64,000 nucleotides of DNA from positions 1 through 64,000 of the forward strand of contig NZ_WMEF01000011.1 of NCBI RefSeq assembly GCF_009724685.1, in the 5' to 3' direction. The stretch is from Lysinibacillus cavernae (GTDB lineage Bacteria; Bacillota; Bacilli; Bacillales_A; Planococcaceae). A model generated the notes under the pieces. That model ran no database searches and was not told the DNA's origin. It saw only the letters and a list, made by a program, of their open reading frames with translations. This document shows positions 9,195 to 20,955 of the stretch, in pieces; position 1 is the first letter of the stretch, and each line of letters begins with the position of its first letter. Made by a program: the position numbers and the translations under genes.

Positions 9195-10709
9195 TTATAC
9201 ATACTCATTTACTAAAGCATCACTCGTTAATAAATATTTCGCCAACGCTTCAATTTCATCACCAATTGGTTGATCTGTTAATAACGGCGGACAGAATTCC
9301 CGCACTTTCTCTAAGTATTGACGTGTTGTCGGAGATAATTGCTCTTCTGCCTTATCTAAATGGATAGCCTGTGATGCACAGATCATTTCTATTGCTATCA
9401 CTCGAGCAGCATTGTGGACAATCTGACGAACTTGTCGAGCAGAAGTTGTTCCCATGCTCACATGATCTTCTTGATTTCCTGATGTAGGTATAGAGTCCAC
9501 ACTAGAAGGATGTGCCAGCACTTTATTTTCTGAGACAATGGAAGCCGCTGTATATTGAGCAATCATAAGACCACATTCAATCCCAGGGTTTGTAGCCAAG
9601 AACGGCGGTAATCCTTCATTAAGCTGAGGATTTACCATACGTTCAGTACGACGTTCTGAAATATTGGCCCACTCGCATACGCCAATTTTCAAAAAGTCCA
9701 TTGCTAAGGCAATTGGCTGACCATGGAAATGACCACCTGATAGTACCTCACCGCTTTCTAAAACAATCGGATTATCTGTAGTTGCATTCATTTCCGTTTG
9801 AACTCGGTTCTCCGCATAGAAAAATGACTGCCAAGAAGCGCCGTGTACTTGCGGAATACAGCGAAGTGAATAAGCATCCTGCATGCGTATTTCTCCTTGC
9901 TTCGTCACACGCTTACTACCTTCAAGCCACTTACGAATACGACCACCAACAAGCTCTAATTCTGGATGTGGTCTTACAGCTAAAAGTGCTGGATCAAAGG
10001 CTGATGTAATACCCTTCAAAGCCTCAAGCGTTAAGCTAGCTGCCATATCAGCTGCAAGCCCAATTCGTTCAGCTTCATTGACCGTTAAAACCCCAATCCC
10101 TGTCATGGCTTGCGTGCCGTTTACAAGCGCCAGCCCCTCTTTAGCTTGAAGTCGAACAGGCACTAATTCTGCTTTCTGTAACGCATCTCTACCACTCATC
10201 ACTTCTCCATTAAACTCTGCCTTCCCTTCTCCCACTAGTACCAACGCTAGATGCGATAATGGTGCTAAATCACCACTTGCTCCAACAGAGCCTTGTGACG
10301 GAACAATCGGATGAACCCCTTTGTTAATAAAATTCAATAATAGTTGTACAGTTTCCTCACGAATACCAGAAAAACCTCTAGCTAAAGCATTAGCACGTAA
10401 CACCATCATTGCACGTACAACATCAGTTGGGAACGGTTCGCCAACTCCTGTTGCATCTGATCGTAATAAATTTAGTTGTAATAACCCAATATCTTCTTCC
10501 TCAATTTTTATATTGCTGAGTTTACCAAACCCTGTGTTTACACCATAGATCGTTTGTCCTTCTGCTAAACGTTTTTCGATACGCTCTCTACTTAGACGAA
10601 TACGTTCTACACTAGCGGCAGAAAGCGAAACTGCTGCTTGCCCCTTAACGATTTCCTCAATTTGTTGTCTTGTTAATGTATTGCCATCAAGCTCGATGAT
10701 TGACTTCAC
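9195..10709 (-). CDS. hutH: Histidine ammonia-lyase
   Basis: First enzyme of histidine use: removes ammonia from L-histidine to give urocanate. The 504-residue protein has the self-cyclising Ala144-Ser145-Gly146 motif in GSVGASGDLAPLSHL, which forms the MIO group, and the NTGFGKL substrate loop. It starts at GTG with AGGGGG seven bp upstream. It heads hutH-hutU-hutI. The 413-bp region before it carries a candidate cre site and is shared with a divergent AraC-type regulator gene. No hutP is next to it, unlike in Bacillus subtilis. Confidence 0.96.
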   Translation of the reverse strand: MKSIIELDGNTLTRQQIEEIVKGQAAVSLSAASVERIRLSRERIEKRLAEGQTIYGVNTGFGKLSNIKIEEEDIGLLQLNLLRSDATGVGEPFPTDVVRAMMVLRANALARGFSGIREETVQLLLNFINKGVHPIVPSQGSVGASGDLAPLSHLALVLVGEGKAEFNGEVMSGRDALQKAELVPVRLQAKEGLALVNGTQAMTGIGVLTVNEAERIGLAADMAASLTLEALKGITSAFDPALLAVRPHPELELVGGRIRKWLEGSKRVTKQGEIRMQDAYSLRCIPQVHGASWQSFFYAENRVQTEMNATTDNPIVLESGEVLSGGHFHGQPIALAMDFLKIGVCEWANISERRTERMVNPQLNEGLPPFLATNPGIECGLMIAQYTAASIVSENKVLAHPSSVDSIPTSGNQEDHVSMGTTSARQVRQIVHNAARVIAIEMICASQAIHLDKAEEQLSPTTRQYLEKVREFCPPLLTDQPIGDEIEALAKYLLTSDALVNEYV

Positions 10710-10758
10710 ATGACATCCCCCTGTTCCCTATATAGCTATGTAAATTAATTACACTTCA

Positions 10759-10875
10759 GCGTAATGGCGTCCAGATTTTTTGAGCTTGCTCGAAAAGCTC
10801 CTCTTCAAAATCCGTGACATCCACCCTTTACCTTGATTCAAGCGGAGTTTGAATAGCCACTGAGTCCAGATAAAG
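10759..10875. repeat. Intergenic repeat, copy A
   Basis: Begins GCGTAATGGCGTC and continues GATTTTTTGAGC, then AATCCGT, and ends GCGGAGTTTGAATAGCC plus a CCAGATAAAG tail. The same order of blocks is found at 14477-14656. It looks like a dispersed non-coding repeat. It fills much of the hutH-regulator gap. Confidence 0.5.
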
Positions 10876-10925
10876 TCTTTTCATTCTTTGATCGTAATAT
10901 CTAAAACATCAGCATTAAACTTCAT

Positions 10926-10939
10926 TTAAAACGTTTTCA
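10926..10939. promoter_or_regulatory. Candidate cre (CcpA) site upstream of hut
   Basis: TTAAAACGTTTTCA matches the cre consensus TGWAARCGYTWNCW at 13 of 14 positions. It lies between hutH and the divergent regulator, as expected for catabolite repression of histidine use. Confidence 0.55.
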
Positions 10940-11122
10940 TCATAAAAGTGGTTTCTGCCGAATGGTGGTCAATTACTCTATTTACATTGTACTAACTACT
11001 TTTTTCAGAATATAGAGAATTTTAATAGCTAAAACAAGATTTTTTTCAGATTATTATGTTATTTTTAATAATATAATCGTATTTTTATATGAAACTGGAC
11101 TATTTTAAGAAAGGTTGATGTT

Positions 11123-12577
11123 ATGAAGTTGTTATTAATAGATCGTGATGCTACCGATTTGGCAGGTATAAAGTGGTTTTTGCATACATATTTCCCTGGG
11201 GATGTCTACATTGAAATATGCACAAATATTTCAGAGGTGCCTCAAAACATTCGACAATTTGAACCTGATGCCATACTGTTAAATATAGACTTATTTCCCA
11301 ATAATCTCTTGTCTACTCTTTATCGTGATTTACAAAAGCTTTCCGGTGCTATTCTAGCAATGACGACTGAACCATTATTTAAAAATGCATTGAAAGCAAT
11401 TGATTTACAGGTAGCTCATCTTTTTGTGAAACCCATAGATTTAGAAGTATTAAAGCAAAAACTCACAGCCATTTCTCTTCGCACACCACAGATCAAGGAA
11501 TATACACAGGAGAATACAAAAGAATCCTTTTATTATCAATTATTTTTAGATAACAAATCTAGCTCTATTGATACCCATATACATTTCGCAATGATTGAGC
11601 CTGAGCATAATGAAACCTTTAATAAGCTTTACAATTGGCTTCAACAAACACCTATTCACTTCCATATGAAAACCTATCCTCTCTCTAATAGAATCGTATG
11701 TCTTTTTCAAACGCACGACATAAAAATGGTAGAGAAGGATGTACGTACGCTTATGAAGGAATGGCGTTTGATTAGTAATAGTTCTTTAAATATTGGTATC
11801 TATGATGGAACAGCTACAACCATTAAAAACATGTATACATTAACAAAGCGTGCTCTACATCAAAGTTTTTACGAAGGCTTTGGGCATATTTTTTATGCTA
11901 GTAAACGATATGAAACACAGCCCTTTGATCCCTTACTAACACCGGAGGAACAACAATTATTAATAAGCAGTTTGGAAGATGGTAATCTCGAAGTCATTAA
12001 AACATTTTTATATCGACTATCTAATGAAGGTATATATTACGAACAAGATGATTTACGCATTCACCTAACGAGTGTCTTAGCACAAATTAGGCGCTTTATG
12101 CTGAAATATAAATTACACGAAAAAGCAGTTATTGAGCAAAATTACCGTCAGCTTTTTCACTTAATCATTGAACATCCTATTTTTTACACGATTCTCAATG
12201 GCATTATTTCTTTTACACAAACATTAATAGAATTAGCACGGGAAGCTCGAATAGAGAAACGGGCCGATTATGTTGAGCTAGCTTTAGAAATAATTGATCA
12301 ACAATTTAAGGATAGCTCCTTGTCTCTTCCCTTTGTCGCCCACAGGCTCGGGATTAGTCCAAATTATTTAAGTACAATTTTCTCAAAGAAGCAAGGCTTG
12401 CCATTTAAGCGCTATTTACAGCAAATAAGAATTCACCATGCCATTAAAATGCTGCTTGAAACAGATTTTGCTATTAGTGAAATTGCCCATTTAAACGGTT
12501 TTGATGATCCAAATTATTTCATTAAAATATTTAAACAACAAATCGGTATTACACCTAATCGTTATCGAAAAAACTAA
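11123..12577 (+). CDS. AraC-family regulator with a degenerate receiver domain
   Basis: Cytoplasmic DNA-binding protein of 484 residues. Residues 1-120 have the fold pattern of a response-regulator receiver (LLIDRD at the start, FVKPID with the conserved Lys at the end), but the usual phospho-acceptor Asp is Asn54 in the ILLNIDLF strand. A middle region of about 250 residues resembles the unclassified linker seen in YesN-type regulators. Residues about 385-484 form two AraC helix-turn-helix units (LPFVAHRLGISPNYLSTIF and EIAHLNGFDDPNYFIKIFK). No sensor kinase is adjacent. Its divergent position to hutH suggests it controls histidine use (inference). Confidence 0.8.
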   Translation: MKLLLIDRDATDLAGIKWFLHTYFPGDVYIEICTNISEVPQNIRQFEPDAILLNIDLFPNNLLSTLYRDLQKLSGAILAMTTEPLFKNALKAIDLQVAHLFVKPIDLEVLKQKLTAISLRTPQIKEYTQENTKESFYYQLFLDNKSSSIDTHIHFAMIEPEHNETFNKLYNWLQQTPIHFHMKTYPLSNRIVCLFQTHDIKMVEKDVRTLMKEWRLISNSSLNIGIYDGTATTIKNMYTLTKRALHQSFYEGFGHIFYASKRYETQPFDPLLTPEEQQLLISSLEDGNLEVIKTFLYRLSNEGIYYEQDDLRIHLTSVLAQIRRFMLKYKLHEKAVIEQNYRQLFHLIIEHPIFYTILNGIISFTQTLIELAREARIEKRADYVELALEIIDQQFKDSSLSLPFVAHRLGISPNYLSTIFSKKQGLPFKRYLQQIRIHHAIKMLLETDFAISEIAHLNGFDDPNYFIKIFKQQIGITPNRYRKN

Positions 12578-12789
12578 AAGATAAGGCCTACTATAGATTT
12601 TCAATTAGTCAATTTTATTTTCAATAAAGGTTATTACAATGTAGCAATTATCTTAAAATTTATTTCAATTACTTTACAATTATTTTTTAAATCCAGTTTA
12701 GAAAAGCTAAATTTAAGGAAAAACTATGTATAATACGTAGATCTTTCGCATATATTTATAGTTTATATTTAAATATAAAAATTCTTTAA

Positions 12790-12804
12790 CGATAATTATT
12801 ATAA
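12790..12804. promoter_or_regulatory. Candidate PerR box upstream of katA
   Basis: CGATAATTATTATAA matches the PerR consensus TTATAATNATTATAA at 13 of 15 positions and overlaps a possible -10 TATAAT (12800-12805). A Fur-like reading is weaker. The rest of the 308-bp gap is AT-rich, with no other feature seen. Confidence 0.6.
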
Positions 12805-12885
12805 TGTACTAGCAATTCTATTTTATATTTGTTATAGTTATAGACGAAGAGTTTGACTTACATTTTTTTCAGGAGGTAAACTAAT

Positions 12886-14391
12886 ATGACAAACGCAAAT
12901 GATCGCAGCCGTCGTTTTACAACAGCAGGTGGTGCTCCAGTAGTAAGTAACCATGACTCTATGTCAGCAGGTCCACGTGGCCCTCTTTTACTTCAAGATG
13001 TATGGCTAGTTGAAAAATTAGCAAACTTCAACCGTGAAGTAATTCCTGAACGTCGTATGCACGCAAAAGGTTCAGGTGCATTTGGTACTTTTACTGTAAC
13101 GCATGATATTACTCAATATACAAAAGCAAAGATCTTCTCAGACATCGGCAAGAAAACAGAAATGTTCGCACGTTTCTCCACAGTTGCTGGTGAACGCGGT
13201 GCGGCAGATGCTGAACGCGATATCCGTGGCTTTGCCCTTAAATTCTATACAGAAGAAGGGAACTGGGATTTAGTAGGGAATAATACGCCTGTATTCTTCT
13301 TCCGCGACCCATTACACTTTACAGATTTAAACCACGTGGTAAAACGTGACCCACGTACAAATATGAAAAATGCTAACTCTAACTGGGATTTCTGGACTTC
13401 ATTACCTGAGGCACTTCATCAAGTGACAATCGTAATGTCAGACCGTGGTATTCCAGCTGGTTACCGTAATATGCACGGTTTTGGTTCTCATACGTACAGC
13501 TTTATCAATGCTAAAAATGAGCGCGTTTGGGTTAAATTCCACTTCCGTACAGAGCAAGGCATTAAAAACTTAACAGGTGCTGAGGCTACTGAGGTTATCG
13601 GTCAAGACCGTGAATCTTCACAGCGTGATTTATATGAAGCTATTGAAAAAGGCGAGTTCCCAAAATGGAAAGTGTACATTCAGGTAATGACGGAAGAGCA
13701 AGCTCGTGAGCTACCATACAACCCGTTTGATTTAACAAAAGTATGGTATAAAAAAGACTTCCCATTAATCCCTGTAGGTGAGTTCGAGTTAAATAAAAAC
13801 CCGGACAACTACTTTGCAGAAGTTGAACAAGCTGCATTTGCACCATCTAACATTGTTCCTGGTATTAGTTTCTCACCAGATAAAATGTTACAAGGTCGTA
13901 TCTTTGCCTACTCAGATGCACAACGCTATCGCCTAGGTGTAAATCACTACATGCTGCCTGTCAACGCACCGAAATGTCCATTCCGTACTTTCCACCGTGA
14001 TGGAGCTATGCGCTTTGACGGCAATCTTGGTTCTACGCTTAGCTATGAACCAAATAGCTATGGTGAATGGGAGCATAACTTAGACCAAAAAGAGCCTGAA
14101 CTACGCATTGATGGTCATGCAGGTATTCATGACTTCCGTGAAGACGATAATAATTACTTCGAGCAACCAGGTAAATTATTCCGTCTAATGACTGCAGAAG
14201 AACAACAACGCTTATTTGAAAATACTGCTAACGATATGGCTTCAGTTGAAGAATTCATCAAACGTCGCCACATCCTTCACTGCTACTTAGCAGATCCAGC
14301 ATATGGTGAAGGTGTTGCAAAAGCAATGAGTCTTTCATTAGAAGGTATGGATCTTACAAACCCATACGTAAAACAACCAACAAACGTTTAA
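12886..14391 (+). CDS. katA: Haem catalase, small-subunit clade
   Basis: Dismutates hydrogen peroxide in the cytoplasm. The 501-residue protein has the distal His59 in [13 protein letters not shown], the catalytic Asn within [11 protein letters not shown], and the proximal haem-Tyr motif [14 protein letters not shown]. Length fits the approximately 480-500-residue monofunctional catalases. GGAGGTAAACTAAT precedes the ATG. The G/C-richer codon use and strong ribosome site indicate high expression. A candidate PerR operator upstream suggests peroxide control. It is monocistronic with its own terminator. Confidence 0.97.
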   Translation: MTNANDRSRRFTTAGGAPVVSNHDSMSAGPRGPLLLQDVWLVEKLANFNREVIPERRMHAKGSGAFGTFTVTHDITQYTKAKIFSDIGKKTEMFARFSTVAGERGAADAERDIRGFALKFYTEEGNWDLVGNNTPVFFFRDPLHFTDLNHVVKRDPRTNMKNANSNWDFWTSLPEALHQVTIVMSDRGIPAGYRNMHGFGSHTYSFINAKNERVWVKFHFRTEQGIKNLTGAEATEVIGQDRESSQRDLYEAIEKGEFPKWKVYIQVMTEEQARELPYNPFDLTKVWYKKDFPLIPVGEFELNKNPDNYFAEVEQAAFAPSNIVPGISFSPDKMLQGRIFAYSDAQRYRLGVNHYMLPVNAPKCPFRTFHRDGAMRFDGNLGSTLSYEPNSYGEWEHNLDQKEPELRIDGHAGIHDFREDDNNYFEQPGKLFRLMTAEEQQRLFENTANDMASVEEFIKRRHILHCYLADPAYGEGVAKAMSLSLEGMDLTNPYVKQPTNV

Positions 14392-14427
14392 TATTCCACT
14401 TATTATTGATATCCAAATCCAACTTTT

Positions 14428-14464
14428 ACTCCATGTGAATCTGTCATTCACATGGAGTTTTTTT
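14428..14464 (+). terminator. Terminator of katA
   Basis: Perfect 13-bp stem ACTCCATGTGAAT with a 5-nt loop and a T-rich tail. Confidence 0.92.
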
Positions 14465-14476
14465 GTATCGAATACT

Positions 14477-14656
14477 GCGTAATGGCGTCTTGATTTTTTC
14501 GAGCGGATGACTAAAAGTTAATCTCAATCCGTCCCCTCTTGTAACAACAACTAACTGACATGCGTTAGATAGGCCTTCCATCAGAGATTTTGGTGCAACT
14601 GGCTAGTATTCTCTTATTTCAGCGGACGTTAGTACACTCGTCCAAATAAAGCAAAA
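14477..14656. repeat. Intergenic repeat, copy B
   Basis: Starts GCGTAATGGCGTC then GATTTTTTCGAGC, with AATCCGT and GCGGACGTTAGTAC blocks in the same order as copy A at 10759-10875, but about 60 bp longer. It occupies most of the katA-thiC gap. Confidence 0.5.
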
Positions 14657-14701
14657 CAAGTATTCCCTCAGGAGGGAATCTTCTACTGAATCAAGACAAA
14701 T

Positions 14702-14734
14702 AAGGCTTGCGTCTATTTATTCGACACAAGCCTT
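14702..14734 (-). terminator. Terminator of thiC
   Basis: AAGGCTTG(T/C)GTC stem of about 12 bp with a 9-nt loop, immediately after thiC on the minus strand; the T tail is short. Confidence 0.7.
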
Positions 14735-14742
14735 TTACTTCC

Positions 14743-16524
<1,782 letters not shown>

Positions 16525-16593
16525 CTACTTCTCTCCCTTAAATATATTTTGATACAAGGACCGAATCTAGCTCACCCCAACAAATAAATAAAA

Positions 16594-16624
16594 GCCGAAT
16601 CCAAAATAATTATTTGGATCCGGC
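16594..16624 (-). terminator. Riboswitch expression-platform terminator for thiC
   Basis: GCCGGATCCAAA/TTTGGATTCGGC stem on the minus strand followed by TTTTATTT, between the TPP aptamer and thiC. Confidence 0.85.
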
Positions 16625-16680
16625 CATGAATGTAAAGGTCTATGTATTGCACAACATATTATGCAATAGCTTCTTAACTT

Positions 16681-16771
16681 TCCCACGCTGGTATGAGCCA
16701 GATCAGGTCCAAAGGGTCAAGAAACTTCTAAGTGTTTCCCTCTCAGCCTGACTCATCAGACTCCCCTAGTT
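16681..16771 (-). ncRNA. TPP riboswitch (THI element)
   Basis: The minus strand shows the conserved aptamer blocks in order: GGGGAGTC, CAGGCTGAGAGGGA, GACCCTTTGGACCTGATC, and ATACCAGCGTGGGAA. It sits about 160 nt before thiC and is followed by an intrinsic terminator. Confidence 0.97.
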
Positions 16772-16854
16772 AATACTATTTAGTTTGATGCTAGTGTAGC
16801 AGATATTGCTAAGAGATGGAAGATTTCGTTTGAAAATTTTTGAACTTTAAGCAA

Positions 16855-17784
16855 CTAAGTAAACAATATTTCCGCAATGTAAATGACAATAGTAACCGTT
16901 ATACAGCTGACTATGGTCGAAAATAAAACAGTTTGTGCAGCTGTTGCCGATTCCACATCATATTCCAGCGCTAGACTAGAGCTGTTGCGCGATGTTGGAA
17001 AGGCACTAGCTATAAATAGTGATTGTGCGACAACGCCATCTAGTCCCAACACGTAAATAATGACTAATGCCACAGCTGGTCCGATAAATAATCGTGTAAA
17101 ACAGCTGACAAAAACGGTTTTATTAAACATAGATTTAATTTCAAGCTGTGACAATTGTGCACCTAACGTAATTAAAGCCACAGCAATAAAGCCATCTGCT
17201 ACATGGTCTATTGGTATTTTGATAAATTGGGGAATGCCAATATCAAAATAGTTCATTGCTACACCAATAATCAGGGCATGAATAATCGGCATTTTTAAAA
17301 AATCTTTAATGATCGTCATGCCAGATTTGGTAGAAGAAATTAAATTGTACAAACCATATGTATATGTTGTCATATTTTGAAAGATAACGAGTATGACTTG
17401 GATGGCTACACCAATGGGTTGCGTTACAAATATCATTTGAGCCACAGGAATGCCGTAGTTTCCAGAATTAATGAGTACAACACTATTTTTAAAGACAGCC
17501 GCTTCCGTTTTGGCTAAACCAAGCCCTTTCGCTAAAAAGTGACTGAGTATTATTTGACTGCCTATAAATAGAACAATAAATAATCCAACTTCACCAAGCA
17601 CAGATATCTCTACACTAGTTTCATATAAATTAACAAAAACAGCCGCTGGCATAAAACAGTATGTAATAAGTTGAGACAATGCTTTTAAGTTAAAACGAAA
17701 TTTCTTTTGTAGTATAGCGCCTAGTACAAGTAACACTAAAATAGGTACCACAATTTGAAAGAAAATCATTCCGAGATACATCAT
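16855..17784 (-). CDS. AEC-family (auxin efflux carrier-like) transporter
   Basis: Predicted 309-residue membrane transporter with about ten helices in two inverted halves. The first half has INSGNYGIPVAQM, the family's broken-helix Asn-Gly region, and the second has LGAQLSQLEI and SAFPTSRNSSSLALEYD. Bacterial AEC members export or import malate, lactate and similar organic anions; the substrate here is unknown. GGGAGGGGG lies 8 bp before the chosen ATG pair at 17784; longer in-frame extensions lack a ribosome site. It lies alone between the TPP leader and the insertion-sequence remnant. Confidence 0.85.
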   Translation of the reverse strand: MMYLGMIFFQIVVPILVLLVLGAILQKKFRFNLKALSQLITYCFMPAAVFVNLYETSVEISVLGEVGLFIVLFIGSQIILSHFLAKGLGLAKTEAAVFKNSVVLINSGNYGIPVAQMIFVTQPIGVAIQVILVIFQNMTTYTYGLYNLISSTKSGMTIIKDFLKMPIIHALIIGVAMNYFDIGIPQFIKIPIDHVADGFIAVALITLGAQLSQLEIKSMFNKTVFVSCFTRLFIGPAVALVIIYVLGLDGVVAQSLFIASAFPTSRNSSSLALEYDVESATAAQTVLFSTIVSCITVTIVIYIAEILFT

Positions 17785-17864
17785 ATCGATGACCCCCTCC
17801 CTTTTTTTATAGTAGTGCTGATTTTCTACTAGGTCAATGTCTCTTACTTTCACACACTAAATAA

Positions 17865-17896
17865 TAAAAGAAAGACTGCCTATGTACAGGCAGCCT
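17865..17896. repeat. Left copy of a duplicated terminator hairpin
   Basis: TAAAAGAAA then GACTGCCTATGTACAGGC and AGCCT. Apart from three A residues it is identical to 18560-18594. The two copies flank the IS remnant and the GC-rich repeat in direct orientation. Confidence 0.85.
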
Positions 17897-17905
17897 CGGA
17901 CTGTC

Positions 17906-17946
17906 GACAAAAGGAATCGAGAAGTTCACACTCGATTCCTTTTGTC
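17906..17946 (+). terminator. Perfect 16-bp hairpin with T tail
   Basis: Arms GACAAAAGGAATCGAG (17906-17921) and its exact complement (17931-17946), a 9-nt loop, then TTTTTTT. It reads as a + strand terminator but may be the outer end of the degraded mobile element, since no + strand gene ends here. Confidence 0.75.
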
Positions 17947-18022
17947 TTTTTTTCTTCTATGAATAAGGTAAAAATGGTGATTTTCTACCCGTTTAAACAT
18001 ACTCTTCAAGCATAAGGGCTCT

Positions 18023-18343
18023 TTAAGCTGCCTGCCACGTCCAAGTAGGCAGTTTCTTTAAATTCATGGCAGCAAAAGTAAGCATCGCCCGAAGGTAGAG
18101 ATATGCGGGACTTCTGTATGGAACCAAATCCTAAAAACCAGCGATACGCCATATTCGTTTGGATTTCTTTGATAGTTTGACGCATGGAGCGAATGCCAAA
18201 GACATATTGAATAAACGTCATTTTAAAGAGAACGACAGGATCAATACTTGGACGTCCATAAGCTGAATAGAAGTTTGCTACTAATGGATTTCATTCTTCG
18301 TCATCATGGTTCATCACCTGGAAAGGTCGAAAGGTTACTTTTT
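18023..18343 (-). pseudogene. Internally deleted IS1182-family transposase remnant
   Basis: Read across frames on the minus strand, the remnant gives VTFRPFQVMNHDDEE, a TGA where Trp is expected, then NPLVANFYSAYGRPSIDPVV and FIQYVFGIRSMRQTIKEIQT, the N-terminal part of IS1182-type transposases. After RWFLGF a 1-base loss shifts the frame (VPHISTFG follows in another frame), and the sequence then jumps to the C-terminal end AMLTFAAMNLKKLPTWTWQ and a stop. The central catalytic part is missing, so it is non-functional. It could be a non-autonomous derivative if transposase ends remain. Confidence 0.85.
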
Positions 18344-18380
18344 ATCAACATATGAATAGGGATTTCTTTATGTAGAAGTT

Positions 18381-18545
18381 GATTGGAACGAAGGGCGGCT
18401 ACTCCTGCGGGAAAAGCGGGAAAGTCGAGATCCTGGACTGAGTGAATGTTTTCTGTACGAAAGCGAAGCGGCAGTAACAAAGCGAGGGAAGCAGCTCGAC
18501 CCCGCCCGCGGAAAGCGTCCGCCCGTAGTGGAAATCAACGGCTTT
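18381..18545. repeat. GC-rich Bacillales-type intergenic repeat
   Basis: Contains GGGCGGCTACTCCTGCGGGA, GCGAGGGAAGCAGCTCGACC and GCGGAAAGCGTCCGCCCGTA. Blocks of this type recur in intergenic DNA of Bacillus and Lysinibacillus genomes (recalled, not searched). It is much richer in G+C than its surroundings. Confidence 0.75.
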
Positions 18546-18559
18546 ACTTTATTTCATTG

Positions 18560-18594
18560 TAAAAGAAAAAAGACTGCCTATGTACAGGCAGCCT
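18560..18594 (-). terminator. Terminator of the chemotaxis gene; right copy of the duplicated hairpin
   Basis: On the minus strand AGGCTGCCT...AGGCAGTC forms a stem followed by TTTTTTCTTTTA, directly behind the MCP gene. The same block recurs at 17865-17896. Confidence 0.85.
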
Positions 18595-18600
18595 TTCTCT

Positions 18601-20703
18601 TTACGCAAGCTTAAATCGATTAACGACTTCTTGCAGTTCATTTGAAATATCATTCATGTTTTGAATAGACCCTGCTACTTTTTGTAACTCGGCTTGTTGA
18701 TCCATTGCAGAAGCACTTACTTGTTCAGCAGAGGCAGCTGTTTCCTCTGAAATAGCCGAAATACTTTGGATAGCCATAATTGCTTGATTTTTATGCTCTA
18801 ACATACTAGACAGCTTAACCATTAGTTCACTAATTGATGTTGCAATGGAACTCGACAGGTCACTGTTGTCTTTAAAAGCCAATTGTGTGCTTTGTACTGA
18901 CTCATTTTGGGATTGCATTAAATCTGCGTTAGAAGCAATGACAGCAACTGTTTGTTGAGAGTTATGAAGAATGCTTTCTACAGTACTCTTAATAATTTCT
19001 GTTTCATTTTTAGATTGCTCCGCTAACTTTCGTACTTCTTCTGCTACTACCGCAAAACCTTTCCCATGTTCACCAGCTCGCGCAGCCTCAATACTTGCAT
19101 TTAAAGCTAATAGATTGGTTTGCTCTGTAATGCTTTGAATTGAAGCAATGATCTGATTTATATTCGCAATATTAGAGGCTAACGATTCCATTTGCTGTTG
19201 AATACGCCCATTCATTTCATTTGTCTCTATATTACGTTCACGTAAACTTTCAACCTCGAGCAATCCTTTTTCTGTTGTAGCACTCGTTTTATGCGATAGA
19301 TTATCCATCTCATTGGAAAGTACAGTAATAGCATCCATCTGATCAGATAAATCCATCATTCGATAATTCGTTTCTTCTGTATCCTCTGATTGCTTTGATG
19401 CTCCTTGTGCAATTTCATTGATGGCAACAGAAACCTCTTGACTAGAAGCTACTATTTCATTAAACGCCTCATGTACTTGATTGGAAGATTGGTTTAATAA
19501 TGTCGTAGAATGCAATACTGTTTGAATCGCATCATTGGTTTTATCTAGCATATTGTTATAGGCTAATGCAACTGCACCAATCTCATCAGGCTTAATATAC
19601 TTCTCCTCAACCCTTTGCGTTAAATCCCCCTCTGCTGCTGTTTCAATGGACGCACGTAGAAACTTGAGCGGTTTTAACTGTTTGAAAATGAATAACACAC
19701 TTGCTACTGTCATCAAAGCAACCATTATAATAGAGGCAATAATTGTAAATATAAATACTTGGTTGTATGTCTCTAAGATCTTCGATTCAGGTAGAACAAT
19801 TTGAACAGTCCAGATTTCATCGATGCCTTCTAAAGTCATTGGAGCAAAAACATTATATGCTTTCTCTTTCAATTGATTGGAATTCATATAAAGGCTTGTC
19901 AGTTCTTTATTTTCCATTGTTTGCTTAATGCTTGTCCAATCCATATCATCCTGCATATTGAGCCCATCAAGCTCTTCACCAAAACTATTGGCTGTTAATA
20001 TACCTTTATCTGTAACAATTGCTGCATAGCCACCTTCTGGTTTGACAGATTCTGTTAATTCATTTAAATAATCAATAGCTACATCTGCTGTCAATACACC
20101 AAAAAACGTCCCTGACGCATTCACTAATGGCACTGAGATTGTCGTCATTAGAACATTCTGACCGTTTACATTATAATCGTAAGGCTCTGTTAAAACTGCA
20201 CGTCCCTCCTCTTTTGGCACCCAATACCATTCAGAGGCACTTTTATCATCAACACCTTCAAGAAGAGCAGTCGAAATTTCGTTACCATTTTTGCTTAAAT
20301 AAGGGCCAAACCGTTTTTTAGAATCTATTAAAGTAGCTGCATCACTTGGGTTTAAAGTGATAGAATCTTCCTCAAATATAGCTCCTACCCCTAGTAAATC
20401 AGCATTGTTAGCTAAATTACTTTCCATGATATCTAAGACCCCTTTAGTGGATAGGGATTTATTCTTTTCCATACTTTCAATGATTCGCTTTGTTGTTTGT
20501 AGAACTGTATTTGCTTTCTTGAATCGTTCACTCATAATAGCTGCAGAGGATTCAGCTGCCTGCAATGTTGCATATTCCGAATCTTTCACACTTTGTTTTT
20601 TTATAATGATTCCCGTTGTCACTGTATAGGATAAAAATAAAACTAAAAATAATCCTATTATTAGGGAAGATAGTTTTAATGCAATACCTCTCGATTTTTT
20701 CAT
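18601..20703 (-). CDS. Methyl-accepting chemotaxis protein, dCache type
   Basis: Transmembrane chemoreceptor of 700 residues. Order: one helix (about 10-32), an extracellular dCache ligand domain (about 35-300) with the [20 protein letters not shown] motif, a second helix (about 318-342), HAMP, and a long cytoplasmic coiled coil with the CheA/CheW hairpin tip [20 protein letters not shown]. The ligand is not predictable. The start follows a GTGGGGTG site; an ATG in frame three codons earlier is less well placed. It is monocistronic. Confidence 0.93.
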   Translation of the reverse strand: MKKSRGIALKLSSLIIGLFLVLFLSYTVTTGIIIKKQSVKDSEYATLQAAESSAAIMSERFKKANTVLQTTKRIIESMEKNKSLSTKGVLDIMESNLANNADLLGVGAIFEEDSITLNPSDAATLIDSKKRFGPYLSKNGNEISTALLEGVDDKSASEWYWVPKEEGRAVLTEPYDYNVNGQNVLMTTISVPLVNASGTFFGVLTADVAIDYLNELTESVKPEGGYAAIVTDKGILTANSFGEELDGLNMQDDMDWTSIKQTMENKELTSLYMNSNQLKEKAYNVFAPMTLEGIDEIWTVQIVLPESKILETYNQVFIFTIIASIIMVALMTVASVLFIFKQLKPLKFLRASIETAAEGDLTQRVEEKYIKPDEIGAVALAYNNMLDKTNDAIQTVLHSTTLLNQSSNQVHEAFNEIVASSQEVSVAINEIAQGASKQSEDTEETNYRMMDLSDQMDAITVLSNEMDNLSHKTSATTEKGLLEVESLRERNIETNEMNGRIQQQMESLASNIANINQIIASIQSITEQTNLLALNASIEAARAGEHGKGFAVVAEEVRKLAEQSKNETEIIKSTVESILHNSQQTVAVIASNADLMQSQNESVQSTQLAFKDNSDLSSSIATSISELMVKLSSMLEHKNQAIMAIQSISAISEETAASAEQVSASAMDQQAELQKVAGSIQNMNDISNELQEVVNRFKLA

Positions 20704-20955
20704 AACTAACACCCCACTTTTACTAATAATGATAAAGGATGGTTAGTTATATAACAATAAATATTTAGCGAATAAAGTAGAAATTTACAGAATTATAGAG
20801 ATAAATGCGTATATTTTAACAAATATTTTAATTTCTATTATAAGGACTTATAGCTTATTTAAATTTAGATTTATAGTTAAACATTCACTTCCAATTCTAA
20901 ATTATAGAAAAATATGATATATTATCTATTAAATAAAATGATTGGAGTGATTTAT

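Noticed and set aside
17906..17946. Terminator for the AEC transporter gene
   Set aside because: It lies upstream of that gene's start, not behind its stop, so it cannot serve this gene.
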